From the NCBI GenBank assembly GCA_009823395.1, contig CM020511.1, forward strand, positions 9,177,001-9,241,000: a stretch of DNA of 64,000 nt, written 5' to 3'. The stretch is from Thamnaconus septentrionalis. Taxonomy: Eukaryota; Chordata; Actinopteri; Tetraodontiformes; Monacanthidae. Of the stretch, positions 1 to 19,305 are shown in pieces. Each line of letters opens with the position of its first letter. The stretch's first letter is position 1. A program made the position numbers and the translations under genes. Under the pieces are notes generated by a model, which saw nothing but the letters and a program-made list of their open reading frames with translations, ran no database searches and was not told the DNA's origin.

Positions 1-250
1 ATCAAAATAACTCAACACACAACAATAACTGTCTAAACTGCTGGCAGATAAAGTCAATCCACCCATAAGTGATAACGTCCAAACTTGGACCAAAAATGTC
101 AATATTTTGTCTGGCCACCATTATCTTCCAACTCTGTCTTCACAGGTTTCCACTAGAATCCTCTTCTGCTCCCCCATAACGACATCATGAAGATGGTGGA
201 TGTTAGAGACCTTAACCTCCACCTGACAAAGGTTTAAATAACAAGCTCAC

Positions 251-1364
251 CTGTTTCTTTCTCTCCAGCAGCTCCTGCTTTGCCTTCTCTTTGATTTTGT
301 CCAGTTCTTGGTTCTTCACCAGAATGCTGCTTGTGCTCACTGGCGTCTTCTTCCCCAGGATTTTTGCCATGGCCATCGCCCAGCCGCCATTACCGGTGCC
401 ACCATGACCATCTTCATCCCCTCCATCCTCATCCCCTCCGTCCTCATCCCCTTCGTTTTCATCCCCTCCATCTTCATCCCCTCCGTCCTCATCCCCTCCG
501 TCTTCACCATCGCTGCTCCCTTCACAACCTTTGCCGTTTTCTACATCGTCTCTCAATGTATCGGAATGTTCGTCATCGCTCCCTTCTGCAGAGTCACTCT
601 GGAGCAAAGCATCGTTTCCTAAAGAAAAAAAAAACAAAAACAAGAATTGTGTTAAACACACAAGAGCTGTGATGGTCAACATGGTCCAGTTCACACACAT
701 ACAGACAGTAATGAAAAATCAGACACACTCATGTTTTGATGCCAGCAGATTTTTTTTTAACCTCTATTTTATAATAGGTCTGCTTGACTAAAAGGTTTGG
801 ATGCACAGAAACATATATAAACTCAGTGGCGGCACTGACCAGCTGCCTGTGGAGATGGCCAGTCCTGGGTTACAAACCTATGGCTGCAATTTTCATTTAT
901 TTTCGTTTGCAGTTCCTCTGCTCTTTCATATTGTCTACACCTAATAATAATTATAAATAGGGTGTCATTTGCGCATTGCAATCTGTGCAGATCACCAACA
1001 TCAACAAACATGCAACATCTCACGACGACAGGTCAAAGAAAAAACAGCCCAATAATTTCACGCCAACTTCAATTGTCTGATAAAAAGGCGAAAATATCGG
1101 CGTTTTTATGGGCTATAAGAACACAAACAATCATATCATATCATTGACAACAAAAAAAACACAGTAAAACAGTCGTGACAGATACAGCACACTCTATGGC
1201 TAATATATAAAGTGCTTGACAAACAACAGATCTTACAAAACATAGTAGGTAAAAATTGAAATTCACTACCAAATCTGTTACTTGTTATCCATACATAACA
1301 ATGAAATAAATCTTTCTACACGCTTACCCGATAATCGGACATGTGATTCCACCACGGTTTCCAT
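251..1364 (-). CDS. rrp15: RRP15-like ribosome biogenesis protein, N-terminal part (two exons)
   Basis: Two coding exons are visible: exon 1 at 1364-1328, starting with an ATG and ending one base into a Gly codon, and exon 2 at 618-251. Both have GT/AG junctions and the phases agree. The product starts [18 protein letters not shown], has a Ser/Asp/Glu-rich stretch, then an acidic tandem repeat of EDGGD-type units. It reaches the conserved RRP15 block [15 protein letters not shown], then [20 protein letters not shown], a predicted helical charged segment. RRP15 family members are nucleolar factors needed for pre-60S rRNA processing. The exon 2 donor lies at 250-249, and the rest of the gene, including most of the Rrp15p domain, lies beyond the left edge. 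The family call rests on the conserved block. The acidic run is longer and more regular than I recall in mammals. Confidence 0.85.
411..512 (-). repeat. Acidic coding minisatellite in rrp15 exon 2
   Basis: About seven imperfect copies of a short purine-rich unit lie in frame on the minus strand. They encode repeated Glu-Asp-Gly-Gly-Asp units, with one variant containing Asn-Glu. The period is 15 bases with small substitutions (plus strand: catcttcatcccctc and variants). The tract stays in frame, so length changes would add or remove acidic five-residue units. Confidence 0.85.
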
Positions 1365-1520
1365 CGTGGAGTGCACGTAAAACTGGTCCGTGGAGTACAA
1401 ACGGCACGAGGACAAATGTTCCGCGAGGAATCCTGCTCGGTAACACCGCCTACTTCCTGGTTACGTCAAACCCCTACCCCTTACTTATGAATGCCGATGG
1501 ATTCACCTGCATGATTAATG
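1365..1520 (-). promoter_or_regulatory. Probable rrp15 promoter and 5' UTR
   Basis: Directly upstream of the rrp15 start codon the sequence has more CpG than its surroundings. On the plus strand it contains ctacttcctggttacgtcaa at about 1450-1469. That holds an ETS-type ACTTCC core next to a CRE-like TTACGTCA. Such pairs are common in promoters of housekeeping and ribosome-biogenesis genes. No TATA box is evident. The start site itself is inferred. Confidence 0.45.
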
Positions 1521-2229
1521 GTTTAAATGAGCAACTACCCCTTTTCCCTCGACGTAAAAACATTTTCCAACCGAGGGAATATGTCTGTCGGAAAGGTTGT
1601 TCAGAACATGGACATTAAAAAAACGTCCATTTCTCAAAAAGCTAAAAGTTGAAATACGAATTTTACACCTTTTTGTTTGTATTGAAATTTAATTCATGCG
1701 TCATAATTGATGAAGACAATGCGACGAACCTGTGCAGCACCATCCATCAACCTAACACTTTACAACTGATATAAATAGGAACGTGGACATTCAATTGTCT
1801 ATTTTTGTCTGTAATGCAACGGTGTTCACTTGTTTTCTATTATTTTTCCAACTTCATTTCAATTCAACAAAATTACCAAACAAATGAAAATGATCAACAA
1901 ATAGAACTTTGGATTCGGGGCAAGCAACTATTTTGATTTTGGAAGTGTTCCAAAATTTTCGGGACATTTTGCATGCCAAAATAAAAAACCAAGCAAAATT
2001 AATGTCATCAAGAATAAATGTATTTTAGAGTAGCATGAAACTTGCCACAACCTGACACGCAGGCATTGCAGAGGTGCCACCAAGAAACCAGGCTTGCCCA
2101 GCACCAAAGGTTAAGGTCAGAGGTCAGTGTTCATACCACATACCTCGTGACGCAATGAAAATAGTAGCACCACATGCATAGAAAAGGGTCCCAATATCAC
2201 GTTGTTTTTTGAGGCCCTGGTTTAACAGC
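1521..2229. other. Intergenic, no gene recognised
   Basis: AT-rich sequence upstream of rrp15. No ORF with family resemblance, no tRNA-like structure and no obvious tandem repeat was seen. Confidence 0.5.
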
Positions 2230-3150
2230 TGGTTTGCTGGCCTCTCCATCTTTGGTTAGGGTGGTTAGGGGTACAGCATACATACCAGTCGTGAACGTTG
2301 GTACCTACCATGCCAGACAAGATTGAGAAGCTGTTAAAGAACGCATTAATCAAAGAAAGGAGTTTGCGTCTGTGTCTTAATTACCAGCAACTCAATAGCA
2401 TGACCTAGAAGGACGCGTTCCTGTTGCCACGCATGGAGAGTCATTGGAATTTCTGACAGGGGAACACTGGTTCTCTACCATGGATTTGGCTAGTGGGTAA
2501 ACCCAGGTCCCGGTTGCTGAAGAGGATTGGTCTAACATGGCATTCTGTACTCAATTTAGTTTGTTCAAATGGAACTGAATGCCGTTTAGGCTTGCAATGC
2601 CCAAAGTATGTTTCTAAGACTGATGCAGAGAATCTTTCTCGGATCAGCGACATCAGTCAATGCTTTTCTATCTGGATGATATTGTTGTTTTCTCCATCAG
2701 TGTACAGCAGGACGTCCAACGGTGAGAGGTGGTACTTAGTCAGCTAAAACAGGTGGGCCTGAAGGCGAAGCCCTCCAAATGTGTATTCTTTTTTTAACCT
2801 GAGGCACGCTACCTTGGCCATGTTATTTCTGCTGAGGGTGTCTCCACAGATCCATGCAAGATTGAGGCTGTGGCCAAATGGCAGCCCCCTAAAGCAGTCC
2901 CTCAGCTCTGATCATTCTTGTGCTTTGCTAGCTGCTACCTCTGCCTTGTGGAAGGCTTTGCAAAGCTGGCTGCTCCCCTCCACTAACTTGTAGCTGTATG
3001 GGGAGGTGCCAAGTCCAGACCAAGGAACACACCTAGTGTCACAGAGTACTGTACAGAGGAGTGCCGGACAAGTTTTGAGGCTTGTAAATTGCATTCTTAC
3101 AGAGGCTCAAGAAACAGATCAAGGATTGTTGATGTGGCTATAGTTTCATC
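2230..3150 (+). pseudogene. Decayed Ty3/gypsy-type retrotransposon pol fragment (reverse transcriptase to RNase H)
   Basis: Reading across frames on the plus strand gives successive reverse-transcriptase landmarks: a SLRLC-NYQQLNSMT block near 2354-2400, MPRM and LTGEHW-like remnants near 2430-2480, the catalytic YLDDIVVFS motif near 2668-2695, and QVGLKAKPSKC followed by YLGHVISAEGV near 2750-2840. EGFAKLAAPLH at the start of the RNase H connection follows near 2945-2985, then a CTEECRTSFEA remnant near 3050-3085. The frame shifts and stops occur many times, so no intact protein remains. No gag, integrase or LTR could be recognised. This is an old, truncated insertion between rrp15 and dyrk1b. 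Confidence 0.85.
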
Positions 3151-4620
3151 CATTGAATCCATCCATCCACTAAGACCAATGATAGTGTTCAGTTCATCAC
3201 TCATTGGTATTGATACCTTCTCACGTTGTGATTCAATCAGTATTTTCTGTTGGTAGACTGAAAGACGCAAACCTGACTGAGTTAACAAATCTGGAAAGCA
3301 GTTGGAATTAAACAAACAATTGTTGAGGTTCTGAGCATGTTTGCCAGCCAACTGCTGAAAATGAGTATAATGTAAGGTACAAAGGTACATAATGTAAGGT
3401 GAAAATCATTCTGCCTCGCACCGGCTTTACCAGAATTTCCCATTCCTCCAATGAGTGACACTCTTTACCAGTACTTCTCTACTCTTTATCAGTGATCTGA
3501 CATGCTTCTGACAGGTACAATGTTTGCACCATCACCCATTGGCAATGGAGGGCAGATTGAGGCTGGAAGTGAACAGTTACATGGATGACTACAAATCCTG
3601 TCCCTGAATATGTGTTTCAGGTAGTCCCACTGCACTGTAAATAGAACAGATTTGAGACTCAGAGATGTTCCTGCATGTCTGGAGGACTTCCTTGCACTGA
3701 TTTATTGGTGCCAGAACGGTTTCAAGGGAAACAGAGGTACATGGGAAGATGGCTCTGATTTTGATGTGGAAGAGTAAATTATGCACCATTAAAAAATTGA
3801 AGGGGAGGAGATTGCATCAATATATAACTTGCTTGGTTGGTGCATGGACAATTTACTTTGAATATACACGCTTGTAACATTTCTGTGACAAAAATAAATC
3901 AATAAAAATAAAATTGTTCTGCATATGTATTTATTATGTGTGTATTTGTTTGATAACCCCCACAAACATTTGAAGATCATTAATGTACTTCTCCACTTTT
4001 TTTTTTAAACATATAATAATAAAATAATAAAACGTTTCTGTCAACGAGATGCCTCTAGCATGTTGCATGAAATCCAGCGTCCTTGGGAAAATAATCAAAG
4101 TCCATTTCAATACTATGTTGTTGTTTGTGAAGCAAGTGTATGGCTCTCATCCTGTGATCCAAGCAACTGCTTGAAGCAATTCTTTGTACATCTCCCATTG
4201 TGTGTGGATAAAATCCTGTACTGCTTCATTCTGGACAGATATAAAACGCTGTAGCAACGTTTGCATTGTTTTTAACACACTTGACTTGTTTTGGATGTCT
4301 TTTCTCTTCTCACTCAGCAATACTTCGACTACATCTTGGATTCTCGTGCCACCTTACTTGTCTCATGGGAACCAAGTAACGAAGATTAAAGTGAAGGGTA
4401 ATAAACAAAACAGTCCCAACAAAAACAGCAGAATGACACGGCGAGAACCTTTAACCCCAAAGTCTAAAAGGGGTGTCCAAAATGTCAATGCAAAACTGCA
4501 ATCGAAATGCAGTCCCACGACGTGGGAACCAAAAATAATTATCTAGGCACTTTTTTTGGTTCACCTTACGGACGACTTGGTTCACACCCATCTCCACATT
4601 CTACAATCCAAACCTACCAG
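3151..4620. other. Intergenic, no gene recognised
   Basis: AT-rich sequence following the gypsy relic. It may include more of the same decayed element up to about 3600, but I could not align it to any domain. No conserved ORF, RNA gene or clear repeat was seen. Confidence 0.45.
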
Positions 4621-5100
4621 CAGTGGCAGAGCCAGAAATGTTTCCTTGGGGTGACCAGGGTGACTCACATAGGCAATAAGTAGATGCCTGAAATGTCTGC
4701 ATGACTGTTTTTATTATTTCTAATTGTTACTGTAGTTGTTTGTGGGCTCATGACAGTCGGTCTATGAATTAGAGAGCAGGAAATCTTCACCACCTTTGAC
4801 ATTAATAATGAACCTATATCAGCTCATTCCTACTGTCCTAGGGTCAGGGTTACATTAAAGTTCCTCTTTTGACTTTCTTGTTTTCCCCAAGAACAAAATC
4901 CAGGACAATCATCAAGTCAGAAATACATGTGAAAAAAATAAAAATAAAAAAAGGTACTGTACATCAATCAACAAAGGCATGACTTGAGATGCTGCAGTGT
5001 GGAAGTGTAATAAGGCGTTTTGTGAAATTGCCCTCCCCCCATCGTCCCCCGACCGGCCGTGGGGGATGAGGGGTTAATTAACCACGTAGCTCCGCCCCTG
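4621..5100. mobile_element. Putative non-autonomous hAT-like element (MITE), about 480 bp
   Basis: The segment begins CAGTGGCAGAGCC and ends GTAGCTCCGCCCCTG. The reverse complement of the end, CAGGGGCGGAGCTAC, matches the start, giving imperfect terminal inverted repeats of the CAG-GGCGGAGC type common in fish hAT elements. The interior has no coding capacity. The flanking octamers cctaccag and cttcttct do not match, so no target site duplication is preserved. Confidence 0.6.
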
Positions 5101-6490
5101 CTTCTTCTCCTTTCCCACAAAACAATTGCCATCAGTGGTTTCTCTGCTCGTTCTGCGGCACAACTGGAACTTGTAGGTTCACTCGTCCCAGTCGAAGCAG
5201 TCATTTCCTTTCCCTTTGTCATTTGCCAGGATTGTTGCCATTGTTCTGGCACTCAGTATCCTTTTCTGATCTTGGTTTCCCCCGTTTTTAATCCCTCGTC
5301 TCACATTTATATGTTTTTACCTATTTGGGTCTGTATTTTTTTCCTTTGCCTGAGCCAAAGAAAAGTTCTGGATTTGCTTACACCCTGAATGTCAGACCTC
5401 TTGTGGGCGCCCTCTATGTCTTGATCACACATCTTTTTTTCTTTCTTTTTACTTAGAGCAACTGTTCACCCCAAATGACATTTCAGCTATTCACTACTCC
5501 CAGTTAGGTCAGCGGAACATCTGGCAACCTGACAATCTCTAAGCTACAGTCATTCATGAGTTTTGAGGAAATTAAATAACTAGCACACTGCTTGTGTGGG
5601 TTTCACCAAAGTGGCAAGAATAAGCAACAGTCAATTTTTTTTTCTTTTTTGGAAAACAGTATTTTTCAGAGAACCAGAACATCTAAACAATGCAAACCAT
5701 GCGTGGATATTTTGTTGTCCGTTACTTTGGAGTCCTTGGACACAAAAAGGCTTACAATGGGTGGAATTAATTCCCTCTCTAAAAGTTTTGTTGATTGGAA
5801 AGTGTCAGCATGGCTTCTATAGATACATGGGGGAGTAGTGAATAAGTAAAATTGTTAATTGGAGTGAACTACCCCTAAAACGATCAATCAACTAACGTCT
5901 TTTTTTTCATTTAGGCCGTGGAACAGCCAACTGCGGTGCACAAATTCAATACAAACATTCTGTACATTTTAGAGCAATTTCTTTTGTTTTGTTTTTTTCA
6001 TTTTATTACTGAACTTACTGGGCATTTCACATTTTCTTTAGCTTAATCTTCTGTGCTACAATGTGTCTAATAGGGGACACAAAGACATAACAGCACACGA
6101 GCATTGGAGCTTGCTGGATTGGTCGATGGTGGATCAGATCAACTGAAAGAAAAGTAGAGAGCTGATGGTTGTTTGACTTTGGTGTGCAAAAGTATATTCT
6201 TTATTTTTATTATATATCCAACTTCATTTTTGCCCCAACCCCTTCCCTCTACCCAGCCCTCTCAACCAGTGGCATTCCCATGACACTAGTCACCGTCACT
6301 GTTACAATAGCCAATGAGAGCTCACCTGCAAAAAAGAAGGCAACCAAACAAAGAAGAGCAAAAAGGGGTTACTTTCAGTTTCTTTTTTCATGTTAAATAG
6401 TAATAAATACATTAAGATGCAGTGGTTCTTATTTTGTCATTTTTCTCCTAAGCAGAAGGATTAAAAAGTTTCTTTTTTTAAAATTTGTTT
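5101..6490. other. Intergenic, downstream of dyrk1b
   Basis: No conserved coding sequence is recognisable. ORFs here (for example near 5059-5388) show no family motif. TTTATT words near 6196-6205 (AATAAA on the minus strand) could be distal dyrk1b polyadenylation signals. Confidence 0.45.
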
Positions 6491-7429
6491 TCTACTTTTT
6501 ATTTCTTTATTGATCTGTGTTGGATCATTAGCAGCAATCCAGACAACTTGTCATCATGATTAGCAGCACAGAGAGGAGGAGCTGTTTGGAGGAGAAACAC
6601 GACAACAGAAAGAGGAGGAGATGAAGAAAGGCACGGGGAGGCAGGGGAAGAAACAGGAGAGATCCCTACAGTGGCCACGGTGGCTTTAGTGTCCTGATCT
6701 TCTCCTCTTTCCTCATCCCTCCATCCCCTGTATTCTTACACAAGCATCTGGAGAACAACAGAGGAGGACACAAACACCAAAAACAGAGTTGAACACCTCA
6801 GGACAGATTCCGAGTCCTGTCTTAACCACACAAATATTTTGAAAACCTGTTACTGTATTCTTGATGCAGCAATATATATATACAGTATACGTGTGCATAT
6901 CCCATGTACGTTTTTCTGCAATTGTTAAGACTGCTTTTCTGTGGAAGCTTTTAGTATAAATACACTAATGCAATGGCTAAAAACCGAACAGATGCTCTTC
7001 TTCTACAGCCACCACATAAAATAAGATGGAAAAGCATGTTCTTTTCTCTCACTGTCCTCCTCCTCTCCAGGCTTAACTTAATAACTAATTACAACACACA
7101 ACTCATCAAACGCAAAAAAAAAATAATATTAAACAACAATAATATATTAAAATCAAAATTTTCACATTGTCTTCCTTTAAAAGTACAGTCGCAACAAACG
7201 ACAAACTAAAACAAAGTAAAAGGAGAGCTTTCTCGGAATCCTCCTCCTCCTTACTCCTCCTCCTCCTCCTCCTCCTCTGCTCCTCCTCCTCCTCCTCCTG
7301 TGCAGTACGAACCATCTTCTTTCACAATCTCCTTTCAGCGCAAAGTCTACCTCTTTGTCTCTGAGCTCTGGCTGTACTCGTGTAGTTGTAGGTAAAATTG
7401 TATGGCTTTAGGGCATGTTTCAGGTTTTA
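6491..7429 (-). other. Probable dyrk1b 3' UTR
   Basis: This follows the dyrk1b stop codon on the minus strand. It contains purine/pyrimidine-biased tracts including a (TCC)n run at about 7238-7298. TTTATT at about 6497-6515 reads as AATAAA on the minus strand and is the nearest strong candidate polyadenylation signal. The UTR length is inferred from that signal only. Confidence 0.5.
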
Positions 7430-14826
<7,397 letters not shown>

Positions 14827-14942
14827 GGCTGGCTCAGCGAGGGAGAAGCCCTGGGCAGTGAAGGAGGAGGAGGAGGAGGAGGAGGAGGAGAAGGAGGAGG
14901 AGTAGGAGGAGGAGGTGGGCGGACATCCTGAGCTGCTGATAC
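14827..14942 (-). other. Upstream part of the dyrk1b start exon, with (TCC)n tract
   Basis: The exon carrying the dyrk1b start has a good acceptor (ctcag at 14947-14943), so it spans 14942-14761. Upstream of ATG 14826 the reading frame stays open to the acceptor and would encode a serine-rich run from a (TCC)n repeat. If an upstream exon supplies an in-frame start, the protein gains a polyserine N-terminus. Otherwise this is 5' UTR. Confidence 0.6.
14866..14918. repeat. (GGA)n tract in the dyrk1b start exon
   Basis: GGA/GAG triplet repeat with few interruptions on the plus strand, reading TCC (Ser) on the gene strand. Confidence 0.9.
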
Positions 14943-15114
14943 CTGAGAAGGGAGAGAGAGAGAGAGAGAGAGAGAGAAATGATGGTCATAATTAGTGTTT
15001 GAAAACCCCCAACATTTCTATTTCAGTCTTTATAACAATATGTAAAAAATGATTCTGTTCTGGCTTTCTATCACAACCTGATTCCCAGAGTGCATGACTT
15101 GAAATTACATTTTC

Positions 15115-15119
<5 letters not shown>

Positions 15120-15187
<68 letters not shown>
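15120..15187. repeat. (CA)n microsatellite
   Basis: Uninterrupted CA dinucleotide run of about 33 units, preceded by a short TATATA stretch. Confidence 0.97.
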
Positions 15188-16429
15188 TTATATCCTGAAC
15201 ATTTCCTGTTGGACAGCCAATAGAAAGAAGTCAAGTAAGACACACGTGCAAAGTCACCTCTCACACAAAGACACACTACTGCTCCACATTCTGCTGAAGA
15301 GATTGTGCGCCTGCTGAAGCCTCACAGTGCCACATAGTGGTCGAGGTGCAGATGTGAGAGGCAGCCAGACCCAGACCAAATGGATCAAAATGCAGCATGA
15401 ATAACTCATAATAAAAATTCTTCTTCTTCTAAATAACTTCATATAACGTTCATGTATATAATTTTCATTTATACATAACTTTCATAGTAACAATTAGCAG
15501 ACACTTTTCTAACAAAACTACAACGGTGACACGTAAAGTTCAAGTTGCACTGCAACAGTTTCTGAGCTACGACCAGATAATAATACACAGATTATGTACT
15601 AAGCAAAGAGTTCCAGTATACTCCAGTTCAAGATCAAGCACTTCCTGTCACTTCCTGTCACATAACACACACCTCACTGGTATCACCTGACAGGTTAGAA
15701 ATATGAACATTTATTTGCATTTCTACTCAAAACCACTGGACAAGGCCAGCGTGCTATGTAGTGCACTGTACAAGGGTACTGTGCCCCATGACGCAAAATC
15801 TTTTTTTTTTTTAAACACAGATTTTTCTCCAAATTCCAGCTACTTCAATAAAATCTTGCACATAGACATTTCTATTGGATACATAGACATATATGACACC
15901 TCATTCTCATCTCAGCCCATTAATCACTTTCAAAGTATAATGAATTATGATTATTATGATGATGATTATTAATACTACTACTATTTTTAATATATCACAT
16001 TGACCAACACTGTTGACCAATGAACCCAGAGAAATTTGTTTCAAAAGAAGTGTGTTAATGTCTAGGACCATCTGGTGGTGAGACAGCAGTACTGTGAATA
16101 TCCATAACATGTCCGACTTGATCCCACACTGTTCTTATAGAAACAGTAAAGGGTTGCTGGCACAATACAGTGGCCTTCTTACAAGCTGACCCACTCTTGC
16201 TGTGTAGACAAATACTTATTACAGGTACGTGAAAGTACAACAATAATGCGTTCAGTGAATTTATAACCCTAACTGAAAACATACATGTGTATTTGTGTTC
16301 CCACAGATCTCTACTTGGCCTTTAAGTATTTAGGAAAAGAGAGAAATGATCTACAGATACATACTGAGCTGTCATTTCTATAAAGTACAACTTTGGTTAA
16401 GGGGAGGATGGGAATTTTTCCTTCCTTTC

Positions 16430-16575
16430 TTACTTTTGTAAATAGTTCATTTTATTTCTTTACTTCTTTTCAATTCAGAATCACAGAAAACAGAATCATT
16501 TTCTTCTCCATCGCTCTACATGTTGCTGTAATTATATAAATTTCGCCAATGTGGGATAAATAAAATCATTCTAAG
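16430..16575 (+). mobile_element. LINE 3' tail fragment
   Basis: Contains TTGCTGTAATTATATAAATTTCGCCAATGTGGGATAAATAAA-type sequence. The same core (AATTTCC-CAA-GTGGGATTAATAAAG) recurs at 19735-19826 and 46985-47152, all on the plus strand. It matches the 3' ends of teleost L2/Rex-type LINEs. Confidence 0.55.
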
Positions 16576-16664
16576 TGTAATTCTAAACAGGGATCACGGA
16601 TTGATAAAGAAAAAAAAAAGAAAGGAAGGAAGGAATGAACCAGGAGCAGGCTGAGATATAATGT

Positions 16665-16665
<1 letters not shown>

Positions 16666-16692
<27 letters not shown>
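16666..16692. repeat. (AAT)n microsatellite
   Basis: Perfect AAT triplets. Confidence 0.9.
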
Positions 16693-16697
<5 letters not shown>

Positions 16698-17454
16698 AAG
16701 CAGACTGGAAAAAGTGAGTTTTTGTTGCTAAGGGAGAAGAGTGAAGCTGCTGCTGCTGCTATTAGGAGCCACTTGCTTAGTAAGAACGAGGGAAAAGAAG
16801 AGAGGGGGAAGTAGCTAATGAGTATTGCAGGCTGGTTGCTGAGACAGCAGTGAGTTTATTTATAGAGCGCTGGCCAGAAAGGCCTTGGATACCAATGGCG
16901 AATCAGCTGACGGAAAAAGAAGTTGCCTCGACCAATGGCAGCGCGAGGAGGAGGTTGCCAGACGGAGGAAATGCTGTGTCTCTTTGGCTCTTAAAGAGAC
17001 TCTTCTGATTTTACAGCATGAGGCTGAATCTTTTTTATTTATTTATTTTTGCTCTATACCGCAGTGTGTAAATATACTCGTAGAGCTAACACACTAACAC
17101 ATTCTCAGGTACAATGAAGAGACTTGATTTCCATTTCTTGGTCATATGAAACATAGGAGGACAAATGCAATTAAAAAAAAAAAAAAAAATCATCTGAAGG
17201 CCTCTGAAGGCAGCGAGTGTGACACATGATACGTGTGTGTATATCGGATTTGGGTGTGTGTGTCTGTGTGTGTCAGTGTGTATGTGGGGGGGTGGGGTGG
17301 GAGTGGGAGGGTTTGGCTCAGCAAACCCCTTCCCAAGAATGGCATCATTGCTGCTCAGCTGCTCCAGAGAAAAGAGAAAAAAAAATGTAGCGAACAAATT
17401 AAGATGTATGTGTAATTAGTGTTAAAGTAAGTATACAGTTAGTATGAAGTAAGA

Positions 17455-17790
17455 AGGCACCGATGCCATTTTTGTTTTGAAACAGAATGAGTAGAGTACG
17501 AGTACTTGCATTTCAGTACTCAAAGATACCGGGTACTTATTAAGGCCATTATACATTATAGAATGACTTTGATTTTGATTGTAATTATAGTTTTGTTTTT
17601 CACAGATGTTCTGTCGTTTGAACATTGTCTGAACATTCCTCAGCATGTTTTTCTAGAACATGTTTCCCTGCAGTACAAACACAAATGGAATAAAATTGTC
17701 ATGTACACACAGATATGTCGGTGTTGTGGTATCGGCATGTATGTTTTACGAGTACTCGACCCCGGTATCCATACCCGATTGACGGTGCAC
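17455..17790 (-). mobile_element. Dispersed repeat copy with GTATCGG/GAGTACTCG ends
   Basis: The segment has GGCACCGATGCC near its left end and TGTGGTATCGGCATG plus CGAGTACTCGACCCCGGTATC near its right. The same vocabulary appears at 22465-22672 (ending TATTGGTGCAACCCTAG) and 52855-52930 (TGTATCGGTGCATCCC). The ends resemble the TAGGGTTGCACC-GATAC termini of fish hAT-type MITEs. Confidence 0.5.
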
Positions 17791-18118
17791 TGCCAATTGA
17801 ATCAGGGATACAAACTAATAATTACACTAGCTCCTATGGTTCTAAGAAAATTCAAACCAATTATTGCAATCATCTGTCCAAATGTAAGAAAGTGAGAAAA
17901 AACAAACAGTAAGGAATGTGGCTGTACATTTGTATTCATAAAATAATGTAAATTATGGCCAACTGAGGACCTACTACGTTTATAAAGCAATGCCCCCCCC
18001 CCACACACAACCCCTAACACACTGAAGACTCAGCATTGAGTATGACATTATTCCAATCAGAAGAGTTGAAACAGGGCCCAAAGTTAAGTTAAGTTAAGTT
18101 CAAGAAAGCAGAAAGTTG

Positions 18119-18481
18119 ATTTAAGTCCGCGTTTCTCCACTTGCGGGTCGCAACCCAAAAGTGGGTCACGCATCTGTTTTGATTGGGTCATGACTCCCCT
18201 TTATTTTCTTTTTCTTTTCTTTAAAAAAAATAACTGTATATGTGTATGTATATATAGATAGATACCCACTCACACCCATTCATTGGTGTCTGAATGGGTG
18301 AATGAGAGGCCTTTGTAAAGCGCTTTGGGGTACCGTGAATGCATGATAGAAAGTAGGTTATCATTTTCAATTTTTGAGAAATACATTTGAGTGCTGTGGA
18401 ATAAATTTGGGTCGTGACTTCATGATAAGAAAAAACATGTGGGTCCTGAGACTCCACCAGTTGAGAACCACTGATTTAAGT
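18119..18481. mobile_element. Non-autonomous hAT-like element with 8-bp target duplication
   Basis: The element (18127-18473) is flanked by identical octamers ATTTAAGT at 18119-18126 and 18474-18481. Its right end TTGAGAACCACTG is the reverse complement of the CAGTGGTTCTCAA terminus of hAT (Charlie-type) elements, and its left end is GTTTCTCCACTTGCGGGTCG. It shares the interior GTGGAATAAATTTGGGTCGTGACTTCATGAT-like core with copies at 21052-21350 and 35150-35447. The middle (about 18256-18360) carries a nested segment containing TTGTAAAGCGCTTTGGG. Confidence 0.8.
18256..18360 (+). mobile_element. SINE/LINE tail fragment nested in the hAT element
   Basis: Contains GAATGGGTGAATGAGAGGCC and TTGTAAAGCGCTTTGGG, the conserved 3' domain of common teleost SINE/L2-type repeats. 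A second copy with the same domain lies at 36100-36243. Confidence 0.55.
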
Positions 18482-18896
18482 GACTCTGAATGTGATGTAG
18501 TTGTCAATGGCCCGACACAGAGTGTTTGAGAATTTTCATGCAAAGTTATATCCAACTTGTTGTTGATGTTGTTGTTATGAGAAAGGAGATTAGCTAGATT
18601 GGTTTGAGATAATAGAAAGGCAAAAAGCAACTTTAGAAGCAACTCAACCAACTTTAACCAAGAAATGAGTATGAAATGTTGCAGCAAAACTGGAATACAG
18701 AAAAATAACAAAAGAAAAAAAATTGCCTGGTCTGATGGGTCACAATTGCAACTGCAACAACCAGATGGTATAAATTTTGGTAAAAAATATTTTTTGTAGA
18801 ATTTGTTCCCCAGGTGAGGCAAACTGATAACCAAGGCATTACTTCATGACGCAAGCAAAGGTTGAGGTTAAGGAAGGAAGGGACATAGCAAGGAAA

Positions 18897-18933
18897 TAAA
18901 TGAATGAATGAATGAATGAATGAATGAATGAAT
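18897..18933. repeat. (AATG)n microsatellite
   Basis: About nine perfect AATG units. Confidence 0.95.
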
Positions 18934-19230
18934 AATTGCAAGCCTCAGAAACTCTTATACGGCTTCATTTGAGTTGCCGTGTAGTGGGTGGAGTAGGTCA
19001 TTGGACTAAGTCTAATCAAATTGCTCAACTTTAAAATGTAAAAAAATAAATAAATTCAGTAATGCAGAGGGATTGCATCCAATGTGTCTAGAAATCTGAA
19101 ATCCTTTCGGTGATATTTGCTGTGTGCAGGACCCATTGTCCAAATTTGTCCACAGCAAAAGTACAAACCTTCATCATCATCTCACAGTGTACAGAGTCAG
19201 AGCAGAGCTGCTTGACCTCTATAATAAAAT

Positions 19231-19231
<1 letters not shown>

Positions 19232-19299
<68 letters not shown>
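19232..19299. repeat. (CA)n microsatellite
   Basis: Perfect CA run of about 34 units. Confidence 0.97.

Positions 19300-19305
<6 letters not shown>

Noticed and set aside
7106..7315. Glu/Arg repeat frame
   Set aside because: Translation of a purine-rich triplet repeat in the dyrk1b 3' UTR.
15090..15317. Frame with a long Thr-His repeat
   Set aside because: It is a translation of the (CA)n microsatellite.
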